Of a DNA stretch of 64,000 nucleotides, positions 55,720-63,283 are shown piece by piece. A model generated the notes under the pieces. The model did no database searches, was not told the origin of the DNA, and was given only the letters and a program-made list of their open reading frames with translations. Made by a program: the position numbers and the translations under genes. The stretch comes from JAJZXY01 sp046706185 (GTDB lineage: Archaea; Thermoplasmatota; Thermoplasmata; Sysuiplasmatales; Sysuiplasmataceae): NCBI GenBank assembly GCA_046706185.1, contig JBJKPR010000062.1:1-64000 (forward strand). Direction: 5' to 3'. Numbering within the stretch: the stretch's first letter is position 1; each line of letters opens with the position of its first letter.

Positions 55720-57219
55720 GGATATCTTCCTCAACTGGGAAATGTCGCTTATGTACAGGTCCCTGATGTCCGTGAAGCCGTGCCGAAGCATAACGAGCCT
55801 TTCAAGCCCCAGTCCCCATGCAAGGACGGGATCCCTTATTCCGAGAGGCCTGAGAACCTCAGGCCTGAAAACGCCGGAACCGCCCATCTCAATCCACTTG
55901 CCATTGTACAGCACGTCCACCTCCATGGAGGGTTCGGTGTAAGGGAAGTATCCCGGCCTGAGCCTTATCCTGCTCAGCCCCATCTTGGCGTAGAATTCTC
56001 TGAGAACGTTGCAAAGCATATCGAGAGATGCTTTCTTTTCCATCAGGACGCCCTCTATCTGGTAGAATTCTGACAGGTGAGTTGCATCCATCGCCTCCCG
56101 TCTGAAAATCCTTCCAACTGAAAAGACCTTGACAGGAGGTCTGGGGTGGCCCATCAGGTACCTTATGGTTGCGACGGTCGTGTGTGTACGCAACAGTGCC
56201 CTCCTCGCTTCACTGCTGCTCCATTCGTAGCCCCATCCGGTAGACCCTGTCCTGCCCCCGGTTTCATGAGCGCTTCTGACCTTCCTCGAAAGCTTCACGT
56301 CGAGAGGCAGTTCCCCGGGCGACGAGAGGTAAAAAGTATCCTGCATGTCCCTTGCAGGATGGTCCTGCGGTGTGAATAGAACATCCATGTCCCAGAATGT
56401 GTTCTGCACATACTCGTCCTCAATCTCTGTGAAGCCCATCTCGGCGAAGACGTGTGATATCTGCCTTATCGTCCTTGCCACAGGATGAAGCCTGGAGCCG
56501 GTCGTTGCAGGAACGGGGGCACTCAGGTCGTAGGGCCTCAGCCTGAAGCCTCTCCATTTCCCTGACTTGAGAAGCTCTGGGCTGATCTGTGAAAGGTCCT
56601 CCTCAAGTGACAGTCCCTGCCTTATTGCCTCCTCCCCCCGGGGTAGCAGGCTGACCTCCCTGACCATCCGTTCATGAAGCTTTATGAAATCCCTGCGTGA
56701 AAGCAGGTCCTTCAACAGAGGTGCGTTGGAGGGGTTCTCCTCGATCTCCTGCCGCGCCATTTCTGTGAGCAGCGCTTCGTCTGGACCGGGCTGCCGAAGG
56801 GCCGCCCGCCCCGCATCGGTGATGCTCAGTTTCTTCCCTTCGGTGAGCGTGGCCCACCCTTTCCTCCTTATCCAGCCCACACCGACGCCGATAACGGACC
56901 TGTCCTGAAGCCTGGAGGCTATTTCGTCGAGCGGAGCATCGCCCCCGGCTATCTGCTCAAGTATCAGGCGCTCCGGCATCTTCGCGGTTGCCACAGACTT
57001 CTCCTTGAGGGTGTAGTATCTGACCACCTTTTCGTCAACAATCACATACCCCTTGGCTTTGAGCCAGTTCAGTGCATTCATCAGCTGCACGGGCCCCTTG
57101 AAGTTCACCGCGTCCGATATCTCCCCGAGCGTAGACCTCCCGTTGAGCGAGGCCAGTGCTGCAAGTATCTTCCTTTCCGACAGGCTGAGCTCTTCGGCGC
57201 TTCTCTTCGCTGATGTCAT
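55711..57219 (-). CDS. pheS: Phenylalanyl-tRNA synthetase alpha subunit
   Basis: 502 residues, archaeal/eukaryotic type with N-terminal winged-helix repeats. Class II motifs: HPVARTIRQISHVFAEMGF, HTTVATIRYL, FSVGRIFRREAMDATHLSEFYQIEG and GWGL-type end AWGLGLERLVMLRHG. The beta subunit is not in the window. Its start overlaps the TrpS stop (ATGA). Confidence 0.96.
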   Translation of the reverse strand: MTSAKRSAEELSLSERKILAALASLNGRSTLGEISDAVNFKGPVQLMNALNWLKAKGYVIVDEKVVRYYTLKEKSVATAKMPERLILEQIAGGDAPLDEIASRLQDRSVIGVGVGWIRRKGWATLTEGKKLSITDAGRAALRQPGPDEALLTEMARQEIEENPSNAPLLKDLLSRRDFIKLHERMVREVSLLPRGEEAIRQGLSLEEDLSQISPELLKSGKWRGFRLRPYDLSAPVPATTGSRLHPVARTIRQISHVFAEMGFTEIEDEYVQNTFWDMDVLFTPQDHPARDMQDTFYLSSPGELPLDVKLSRKVRSAHETGGRTGSTGWGYEWSSSEARRALLRTHTTVATIRYLMGHPRPPVKVFSVGRIFRREAMDATHLSEFYQIEGVLMEKKASLDMLCNVLREFYAKMGLSRIRLRPGYFPYTEPSMEVDVLYNGKWIEMGGSGVFRPEVLRPLGIRDPVLAWGLGLERLVMLRHGFTDIRDLYISDISQLRKISSV

Positions 57220-58340
57220 GTCTGCCCCGTCTCCCCTCTGAAGATGAAATCCTCAATTTTCTCCTTGGCCCTCTCCCTGTTTTCCCTGTGCCTGATCATG
57301 AAATCCCGGACCTTTGAAAACAGGTTCAGCTTGCAATCGCCGCACAGGAGTGCACCGCTCCTGCAGTCCGAGTATATCCTGTTCAGCCGTCCATCGTCAG
57401 GCTCAAGGAGGAACTCGAAATGATGAAAAACAGGGCATATGTCAGGGTCGGCTCCAAGACGTCTCTGCTCCTCGACCGTTGCCCTTCCTCCTGTGAATGC
57501 ATTCATTATCTTCTTCCTGATCTCGCTGTCGCTGTCTGTAGTGTAGATTGCCGCCTGCCCAGTGCTCGACATCTTTCCACCGGAGAGGCCGGGCAGCATC
57601 TTGCCATGTATGAGCGCTGGTTTGTAGTAGCCAAGCAGAGGTGCCACATCCCTTGTAACCCTGAAGTGCGGGTCCTGGTCTATGCCGCAAGGGATCAGGC
57701 ATGGAATGTTGGTTCCCTTCAGTTCGGAGTCTATGAATGCGGGAGCAGACTGAATCGATGTGTAGAAGATAGAACCAATGTTTGTGCTGTTCTTGAAGCC
57801 GAACACCGCTTTTGCAGTGGAGAATGTCACCTTCTTAGAGACTTTGAGTGCGATTCTGTACAGATGGGCTATGTCCCTCGTGTCGACGATTATCTTCGTC
57901 TTTGAAGGGTTGAAGCCCAGGGCTATGAAATCAAGCATGTTGTCGTAAGTTGCCCGCTCTGTGTCCTCAAGCGTGAGCTGCTCCTTGAAAAGGAACTTCT
58001 CGTCGTCTGTCATCTGGAAATAAAGGCGGACATCAAACATCTCCTGCAGCTGCCTTGTGAAAATCCACGGTATCATGTGACCCAGATGCGTACCGCTTGA
58101 AGGCCCCCTTCCGGTATAGAGGTAGAACGGTTTCCCCTTTTCGTAGTTCTCCAGCAGCCAGTCCAAGTCGCGATGCGAGTAGAAAATCCTCCGCCTCAGG
58201 AAGACATTGTCACTTCCACCTGGCATCCTTTCGAGGAGTTCCGGGGTGATGTAGCTGGTACCGAACCGTTCCACCAGCCTGTCGTAATCTATTTCCCCCT
58301 TTACCTCCCAGGGTGTTACGGTGAACTCCTCTTTGTCCAT
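57216..58340 (-). CDS. trpS: Tryptophanyl-tRNA synthetase
   Basis: 374 residues of the archaeal/eukaryotic type. HIGH-like SSGTHLGHMIPW and KMSKS-like LSGGKMSSTG are present, with PCGIDQDPHFRVTRD between. It leads a trpS-pheS operon and diverges from the ubiquitin-like operon, with 69 bases between starts. Confidence 0.96.
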   Translation of the reverse strand: MDKEEFTVTPWEVKGEIDYDRLVERFGTSYITPELLERMPGGSDNVFLRRRIFYSHRDLDWLLENYEKGKPFYLYTGRGPSSGTHLGHMIPWIFTRQLQEMFDVRLYFQMTDDEKFLFKEQLTLEDTERATYDNMLDFIALGFNPSKTKIIVDTRDIAHLYRIALKVSKKVTFSTAKAVFGFKNSTNIGSIFYTSIQSAPAFIDSELKGTNIPCLIPCGIDQDPHFRVTRDVAPLLGYYKPALIHGKMLPGLSGGKMSSTGQAAIYTTDSDSEIRKKIMNAFTGGRATVEEQRRLGADPDICPVFHHFEFLLEPDDGRLNRIYSDCRSGALLCGDCKLNLFSKVRDFMIRHRENRERAKEKIEDFIFRGETGQT

Positions 58341-58409
58341 CTGGATTCCTTTGTTGAGAGAAACGTCCTTCTCTCATTAACATTGCTGTTGTGTGCACTT
58401 CGCATTTGC

Positions 58410-59231
58410 ATGATAACACAGATAAGCAACCATAACGTTTGCCTCTGGCCGATGAAGGAGGGAAGACTGGCCACGAACATTGGAAGGTATTCGAGGATAA
58501 GCCTGGTCGGTGAACTGAGCCTCGACAGGATCAGGTGTTCACGCATTTGCGTGGTGGGTGCCGGAGCACTTGGCAACGAGGTCCTGAAAAACCTGGTGCT
58601 TTACGGGCCGAAGAAACTGACTCTGGTAGACAGCGATATTGTCCAGCGGTCCAACCTCGGGAGGTGTTTCCTTTTCACTTCCGGAGACGCTGAAGAGGGG
58701 ATAAAGAAGGTGAAAGCAGCGGCCCGCACCCTCAGGGTCATGAACGATGAGGTGGACCTTGAGGAGGTTGACATGGACGCTAGGGAGCTGGATGATGAAT
58801 TCTATGCACGATTTGACGCAGTGGCTGGTTGCGTCGACAATATATCATCAAGGCTCCACGTCAATTCAAACTGCTATTTCAGGAATGTCCCTTACGTGGA
58901 CGGCGGCCTGGATGGTCTCCTTGGAAGGGTCCATGTTGTGATTCCTCCCGACGGCCCATGCTACCAGTGCTCCGTCAACGCTACACACATGGCAGTCATG
59001 GACAGGGATTTCACATGCAGCGGAAGGGAGGCAAACACTCCCCGAAGAAGGGTGCCGTCCGAGCCTTCAGTTTCATCCATAGTTGGTTCGATGCAGTCGC
59101 TGGAGATAGTGAAACTGCTGTCTGGAAAGGCAGATGGTGGGAAGATGTACATTTACAACGGCGCGGATAATGTCGTTGAGAGCATGGAGGTCGAGATTGG
59201 GGACAATTGCGACAACCATGGAGGTGCTTGA
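58410..59231 (+). CDS. E1-like ubiquitin-activating enzyme (ThiF/UBA superfamily)
   Basis: 273 residues from ATG 58410, or 259 from ATG 58452. GRYSRISLVGE precedes the nucleotide loop VVGAGALG (48-55). TLVDSDIVQRSNLGRCFLF supplies the ATP-binding Asp and Arg, and CVDNISSR the acidic Mg/ATP residue (D143). One zinc pair is CYQC (184/187); the second appears as C267-x-x-H270 at the tail instead of CxxC. C203 (RDFTCSGRE) follows the CYQC pair by 16 residues, close to the catalytic cysteine of UBA3, so it is the candidate thioester site. There is no ubiquitin-fold domain at the C-terminus. First gene of the operon; ATP-driven activation of the next gene's product is inferred. Confidence 0.92.
   Translation: MITQISNHNVCLWPMKEGRLATNIGRYSRISLVGELSLDRIRCSRICVVGAGALGNEVLKNLVLYGPKKLTLVDSDIVQRSNLGRCFLFTSGDAEEGIKKVKAAARTLRVMNDEVDLEEVDMDARELDDEFYARFDAVAGCVDNISSRLHVNSNCYFRNVPYVDGGLDGLLGRVHVVIPPDGPCYQCSVNATHMAVMDRDFTCSGREANTPRRRVPSEPSVSSIVGSMQSLEIVKLLSGKADGGKMYIYNGADNVVESMEVEIGDNCDNHGGA
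59219..59225 (+). promoter_or_regulatory. Ribosome binding site deciding the ubiquitin-like start
   Basis: GGAGGTG inside the end of the E1 gene, 7 bases before ATG 59233. It favours that start over the in-frame ATG at 59218, which would add five residues before the first beta strand. Confidence 0.55.
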
Positions 59232-59232
59232 T

Positions 59233-59475
59233 ATGAGAATAGTGAAAATTGAGGTGAAAAATTCGCAGAACGGAAGCAGCACACTGATGGAAGTAGACGG
59301 AAGCACAAGACTGCAGGAGATTCTGGACAGTGCGGTAGAGTTCTGGTCATTGACAAACGATGCATATCTCCTCAAGGCAGGCAGAAGGCTTTTATCCACC
59401 TCGAAGACAGTGGACGAAGGCGGGCTGAAAGAAGGGGACGTGATCGAGCTCTTGCCCGATCCGGAAGGGGGTTAA
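59233..59475 (+). CDS. Ubiquitin-like modifier protein with exposed C-terminal Gly-Gly
   Basis: 80 residues, the size of ubiquitin (76). The pattern follows the beta-grasp fold: MRIVKIEV and STLMEVDG as the first hairpin, STRLQEILDSAVEF as the helix, AYLLKAGRRLLSTSKTV aligning with the ubiquitin LIFAGKQLEDGRTL region, and GDVIELLPDPEGG as the last strand and tail. The stop codon follows the second glycine directly, so no processing is needed before activation. It resembles ubiquitin more than MoaD/ThiS, which lack the AGKxL segment. One base separates it from the E1 stop. Five lysines offer possible chain sites (positions 5, 9, 48, 58, 66). Confidence 0.93.
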   Translation: MRIVKIEVKNSQNGSSTLMEVDGSTRLQEILDSAVEFWSLTNDAYLLKAGRRLLSTSKTVDEGGLKEGDVIELLPDPEGG

Positions 59476-59497
59476 TCGAACGCCCCTCCCGCTCGAG

Positions 59498-59950
59498 TTG
59501 CTCTTCAGGAGGTTGAAAAGCGAGTTCGGAATGCTTGCTTGCACCAGTCGAGCTGTCTGCGAGCTTCCAGAACTCAGACCGAGAGAGATAACCTTCCCGC
59601 TGGAGTTCATGGTCCATCTGAGAGAAATAAAAGCCATGAAGCTCTCTGACGGACGGGTGGTTACGGCGAACGAGAATTCATTCTCTGTCCTCATCAGCAG
59701 AGACTACCCGTTCATGAAGCCGCGCGTGAGATGGATGACAGAAATATTCCATCCCAACATATCCCCTCCGGCGGATGGAGGGGTCGTGTGCATAAGGCTT
59801 CTCCAGGAATGGAAGGTCGACAGGACATTGCTTTCCCTTGTAGAGGGAGTGGCCAATCTTGTCGAGAACCCGAACACCGCTGAGCCCCTGAGCTATGATG
59901 CATGCCTGAAAGCAAGCGCTTTCCTGTCAGATGAAGGCTGGCGCTCATGA
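59498..59950 (+). CDS. E2-like ubiquitin-conjugating enzyme (UBC fold)
   Basis: 150 residues from TTG 59498. First helix RRLKSEFGML matches the E2 N-terminus. Next come YPFMKPRVRWMTEIFHPN, with the HPN signature at 85-87, and GGVVCIRLLQEW with the candidate active cysteine C98. PNTAEPLSYDACLKA corresponds to the PNPxDPLN region after it. The spacing from H85 to C98 is 13 residues; canonical E2s have 10, so there is a three-residue insertion. No ATG fits: the first in-frame one (59531) would cut the first helix. The gene starts 22 bases after the modifier and overlaps the next. Confidence 0.93.
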   Translation: MLFRRLKSEFGMLACTSRAVCELPELRPREITFPLEFMVHLREIKAMKLSDGRVVTANENSFSVLISRDYPFMKPRVRWMTEIFHPNISPPADGGVVCIRLLQEWKVDRTLLSLVEGVANLVENPNTAEPLSYDACLKASAFLSDEGWRS

Positions 59951-60468
59951 CGGTGAAGATTCTCAAGTCAAGTAAGGCAAGGGCAAGGAAAGTGACAATG
60001 CCCTCAAGCGCCATGAGGGCTGCAGGGTCCGGCGCTAAAGTGTTCATATCATCCGGTGCCGCGGCCAGGATTGAGGAGGAGGGAATTGAGTCGTTCAACA
60101 ACGGAAAGGAAAGCATGGGCCTTCTCTACGGGACGCCCTTCAGGTACAACGGCAGACAGCTTGTACGGATCGAGGCCGCTGTCAGCCTTCCGGTCAACTC
60201 AACATCCCATCATGTGTCGGTCGACAGAAATGGCTATATTCCCGAAGGGCAGACAGTTCCTGACGGATGCATTGTTGTTGGATGGTACCATTCACACACC
60301 GGCGTGGGCAACTTCATGTCCGGAACGGACAGGGCGACGCATGAAAAATGGTTCAGAGCCCCTTATGCCGTGTCTGTGATCTTTGAGGCGTCAGACAAGA
60401 GCATGTGCGTTTACAGGCTCGTAAGAGGTGAAAGTGTAGAGGTCCTTTACTCTGTTTACGACGAATAA
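59947..60468 (+). CDS. JAMM/MPN-domain isopeptidase (Rpn11/JAB-like)
   Basis: 173 residues. Complete JAMM zinc motif: E55 (KESMGLLYG), H115-S-H117, then seven residues to S125 and D128 (GWYHSHTGVGNFMSGTD). Enzymes of this class cleave the isopeptide bond after the modifier Gly-Gly, or trim precursors. Since the modifier here is already mature, deconjugation is the likely role. The ATG overlaps the E2 stop (ATGA), implying coupled translation. The first 30 residues are basic and probably unstructured. It ends 3 bases before the convergent endonuclease-like stop. Confidence 0.94.
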   Translation: MTVKILKSSKARARKVTMPSSAMRAAGSGAKVFISSGAAARIEEEGIESFNNGKESMGLLYGTPFRYNGRQLVRIEAAVSLPVNSTSHHVSVDRNGYIPEGQTVPDGCIVVGWYHSHTGVGNFMSGTDRATHEKWFRAPYAVSVIFEASDKSMCVYRLVRGESVEVLYSVYDE

Positions 60469-60471
60469 GGG

Positions 60472-61494
60472 CTATTTCTCCTTGACCTCTTCTGTCTTGG
60501 ACACTTGCCTCGTAAGAACTCTTTCGAAAATAACTTTCATGTAAATCGCATCATGCTCCAGAAGGGGGGAGGAGGAAATGACAGTCATGTCCTCGTTTTC
60601 CTGTACAATCAATTCAGCCAGCGGTTCAAACCTCAGGTCTCCTCTCTTTATCGGTGTAAGCCTGAGCTCGTTACCGCCGTGATGCTCCACGCCAGAGAAT
60701 GATGTGTACATCAGCCCTTCTCCCGCTTTCTTTGCCTTCTCAAGTACAGAGGCAAAGTCAGATTCCTCCCTGAGGTTTCCGTTCTCCCTTGAGTGCAAAT
60801 GTGCGAAGTTGATGACCGGTATGGTGCCCTTGACACGCCTTGAGGCTGAGACGATTTCGTCGACGCTCCCGAATATCTCCTGCCTTCCGCTTGTCTCGAG
60901 CCCTATAAGAGGGGAGAGGCCGTTCTTTTTCCACCAGTCCCTTACCTCCCTTATGTGCTTGATTATGAGTTCGCTCCCCGCCTTCTTACCCTTTGAACCG
61001 TAAAAGCCAAGCTGTGTGGAGACAACCATCCCGTCCAGCGCGTCGCAGATTAACCCGGCCCACCTTATGTTGGACTGACTGCGCTCTATCATTTCGCTCC
61101 TTCCTGACAGGTCAACATAGTAGTTTGAATGAACAGAAAGCTGTACATCATGAGCCTTCGCGTACTCTGCCATATCATAGAGCTCAAGGTAGGAATGACA
61201 GAGGCCGCTCTCGAGGACTATGAGCTTGTCCTCGCCCCTGATCTTCTCGTCTGGATCATTTATTGCTTCGTATCCCTTGCCTTCCGCCCTGTTGATCTGC
61301 ACTATGAGGTCTGTCTCAAGCTCGGACGGGCTGTGGCCTATCTCCTCGTCGTCCGGCAGGCGTTCGTACGTGTTGGAGCGAATGAGCTGCACCTCCATAG
61401 CCGTGAGGCCGAGAGCATGAACATCTTCAATCCCGTCCATGAGTGTCCTGCCCTTGCATGACAGCGGAATACCTGCAGGCCCAAATCTGATCAT
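60472..61494 (-). CDS. Endonuclease IV-like AP endonuclease (TIM barrel)
   Basis: 340 residues. Metal-binding segments expected in the family are seen: LSVHSNYYVDLSG, LIGLETSGRQEIFGSVDEI and INFAHLHSRENG. Relatives cut DNA at abasic sites in base-excision repair. It converges on the JAMM gene, 3 bases apart, and diverges from the L18e operon. Sugar isomerase-like TIM barrels are the main alternative. Confidence 0.85.
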   Translation of the reverse strand: MIRFGPAGIPLSCKGRTLMDGIEDVHALGLTAMEVQLIRSNTYERLPDDEEIGHSPSELETDLIVQINRAEGKGYEAINDPDEKIRGEDKLIVLESGLCHSYLELYDMAEYAKAHDVQLSVHSNYYVDLSGRSEMIERSQSNIRWAGLICDALDGMVVSTQLGFYGSKGKKAGSELIIKHIREVRDWWKKNGLSPLIGLETSGRQEIFGSVDEIVSASRRVKGTIPVINFAHLHSRENGNLREESDFASVLEKAKKAGEGLMYTSFSGVEHHGGNELRLTPIKRGDLRFEPLAELIVQENEDMTVISSSPLLEHDAIYMKVIFERVLTRQVSKTEEVKEK

Positions 61495-61619
61495 TACTCA
61501 CACACTCCCACTTTAATCACGACAGCATCGGCAAATCTTTTTTTCCCGAAGACCAGTTGCTTAATGGCGGCAAGATCATCAGGAAAAGGCCCCCAAAATG
61601 ATTTTCGGAACCCTCCAAA

Positions 61620-61725
61620 GTTGCCATTAGCTCAACTGGCAATCACAGCCGACTAAAATAACTTTTGTAGAAATGACGGCCCCGGAGGCCTCCCGGCGTA
61701 TTTCAGGGCCTGTGCCGGGGCAACC
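61620..61725. ncRNA. Candidate structured RNA (two hairpins)
   Basis: TTGCCA (61621-61626) pairs with TGGCAA (61637-61642). GCCCCGG plus AGGCC (61679-61690) pairs with GGCCT (61707-61711), three unpaired bases, then CCGGGGC (61715-61721), giving 12 base pairs around a 16-base loop. GTTGCC at 61620 can alternatively pair with GGCAAC at 61719-61724 to close the whole element. The 5' part resembles a tRNA D-arm (TTAGCTCAACTGGCA), but no T-arm or anticodon arm exists, so it is not a functional tRNA. Strand is unknown. Confidence 0.35.
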
Positions 61726-61816
61726 TATTTGCAGCCGGACAGGCAATATACAGACAGTCGATTGAAGACCGTGTGCACAATTGTCAGAAGACAGTCGTAA
61801 CTGTTCAGGTGAAAAG

Positions 61817-61826
61817 TTTATAAATA
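61817..61826 (+). promoter_or_regulatory. TATA box of the L18e-L13-S9-RpoN operon
   Basis: TTTATAAATA, 40-49 bases before ATG 61866, implying a leader of roughly 15-20 bases. Confidence 0.5.
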
Positions 61827-61865
61827 GTAGCATATTAGCTCAAAAATCAACCGGATGCTGAAGAA

Positions 61866-62243
61866 ATGGGAAAACATGCCAGAGTTATCGACAGGAAGAG
61901 AAACCCCCAGCTTGTTGGACTAGTGGACAGGCTGTACACGCTTTCTGCCGCGAAGAAATCAAAGCTATGGAGGGATGTCGCCAGAAGACTGGAGGCTCCT
62001 GTAAAGTCAAGGCCGTCTGTCAACCTTTCGAAAGTGGACAGGTTCTGCAAGGAAGGGGATACAGTGCTCGTGCCGGGCAAACTCCTTGGTGCAGGAAGCA
62101 TAACAAAGAAGGTGACTGTGTCTGCTTATTCCCATTCAGGCTCGGCCGCGAGAAAACTTGCGGAAGCTGGGTGCAGTCTTGTGAGCATAGAGTCGCTTGC
62201 CGAATCAAATCCAGCCGGTTCAGACATCAAGATAATCATCTGA
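61866..62243 (+). CDS. rpl18e: 50S ribosomal protein L18e
   Basis: 125 residues with the L18e core RPSVNLSKVDRFCKEGDTVLVPGKLLGAG and VSAYSHSGSAARKL. First gene of the archaeal L18e-L13-S9-RpoN operon. An ATG at 61855 is out of frame. Confidence 0.96.
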   Translation: MGKHARVIDRKRNPQLVGLVDRLYTLSAAKKSKLWRDVARRLEAPVKSRPSVNLSKVDRFCKEGDTVLVPGKLLGAGSITKKVTVSAYSHSGSAARKLAEAGCSLVSIESLAESNPAGSDIKIII

Positions 62244-62252
62244 GGTAGAAGA

Positions 62253-62666
62253 ATGACCATCATCGATGCAGACGGTGCGATACTGGGCCGGTTGTCCAGC
62301 ATTGTTGCCAAGAGGCTTCTCAAGGGAGAAGAAATAACTGTGATAAATGCGGACAAGATACTCCTCACAGGCAGTATGGAGACGAACTACAGGCAATATT
62401 ACAGCGCCTACAACAAGGGCAAGGCGATCAGAGGGCCAGAGTATCCGCGTATGCCTGACAGAATTCTCAGGAGGACAGTAAGAGGCATGCTGCCGTTCAA
62501 GACAAGCAGGGGAAAGGACGCACTTAAGAGGCTCAAGGCGTACATCGGTTCACCCAGGGAGCTTGCCGCTGAAACGCCTGAAAAGGTTGCCATTGCATCA
62601 GCAGGAAAGAGATATGTGAGACTATCGGAAGTCTCAAAGCTGCTCGGAGCGAAGGTGAACGAATGA
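62253..62666 (+). CDS. rpl13: 50S ribosomal protein uL13
   Basis: 137 residues, archaeal short form: IIDADGAILGRLSSIVAKRL, GPEYPRMPDRILRRTVRGMLPFKTSRGKDAL. The stop overlaps the S9 ATG (ATGA). Confidence 0.96.
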   Translation: MTIIDADGAILGRLSSIVAKRLLKGEEITVINADKILLTGSMETNYRQYYSAYNKGKAIRGPEYPRMPDRILRRTVRGMLPFKTSRGKDALKRLKAYIGSPRELAAETPEKVAIASAGKRYVRLSEVSKLLGAKVNE

Positions 62667-63067
62667 GCGATAATCCGCTTATTGACGTTGGCAAGAGGAA
62701 ATCGGCTGTCGCGACAGCTGTCGTCAGGAAGGGTCTGGGCCGGGTGAGAATCAACAGCGTTCCGCTTGAAATCCACGTCCCCGAGCTTGCAAGAAGGAAG
62801 ATCAATGAACCGCTCGTGCTTGCAGGAGACAAGTCCCATTCGGTGGACATAGATGTAAGCGTCCGCGGCGGCGGTTTCATGGGGCAGGCGGAGGCAGCCA
62901 GGACGGCCATTGCAAGAGGGCTGGTTTCATTCCTGAAGGACGAACAGCTTGAACTGATTTACAGGCAGTATGACAGGTCATTGCTCATAAGCGATCCAAG
63001 AAGGAAACTTCCGAAGAAACCCCAGGGAAGGGGAGCAAGGAAGAAGAAACAGAAGTCATACAGGTGA
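62663..63067 (+). CDS. rps9: 30S ribosomal protein uS9
   Basis: 134 residues: VGKRKSAVATAVVRKGLGRVRIN at the start, the glycine-rich RGGGFMGQAEAARTAIARGL, and the basic tail ending KKKQKSYR that reaches the P site. Confidence 0.96.
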   Translation: MSDNPLIDVGKRKSAVATAVVRKGLGRVRINSVPLEIHVPELARRKINEPLVLAGDKSHSVDIDVSVRGGGFMGQAEAARTAIARGLVSFLKDEQLELIYRQYDRSLLISDPRRKLPKKPQGRGARKKKQKSYR

Positions 63068-63071
63068 TTCA

Positions 63072-63263
63072 GTGATTATACCGGTAAGATGTTTCACGTG
63101 CGGCAAGGTCATTGGAAGCTCATACGAGATATATCTCAAAAGGACCTCAATGGGAGAGACTCCCAAGGAAGTCCTTGATTCGCTTGGGATCAACAGGTAC
63201 TGCTGCAGAAGGATGATAATATCACATGCAGACCTGATAGATGAGGTGCTTCCCTTCCATTGA
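63072..63263 (+). CDS. rpoN: RNA polymerase subunit N (Rpb10)
   Basis: 63 residues from a GTG start. The zinc bundle is CFTCGKVIG at the N-terminus and NRYCCRRMIISH near residue 43, as in all archaeal RpoN. Fourth in the operon. The next genes usual in euryarchaea (RpoK, enolase, S2) are not here; tRNA-Pro follows. Confidence 0.95.
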   Translation: MIIPVRCFTCGKVIGSSYEIYLKRTSMGETPKEVLDSLGINRYCCRRMIISHADLIDEVLPFH

Positions 63264-63283
63264 GGGTACACTGAGAGTCTAAA

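Larger units (their letters stand above)
61495..61865. other. Divergent intergenic region with structured segment and promoter
   Basis: About 370 bases without an ORF between the endonuclease-like gene (minus) and L18e (plus). It contains the strong hairpins at 61620-61725 and the L18e TATA box at 61817-61826. Confidence 0.55.

Noticed and set aside
58410..60468. Antiphage Bil-type operon as first explanation
   Set aside because: Composition overlaps with such systems, but the surroundings are core housekeeping genes and the modifier is close to ubiquitin; kept as an alternative only.
61620..61725. tRNA-like start TTAGCTCAACTGGCA
   Set aside because: D-stem partner, anticodon arm and T-arm consensus are missing; kept only as a structured-RNA candidate.
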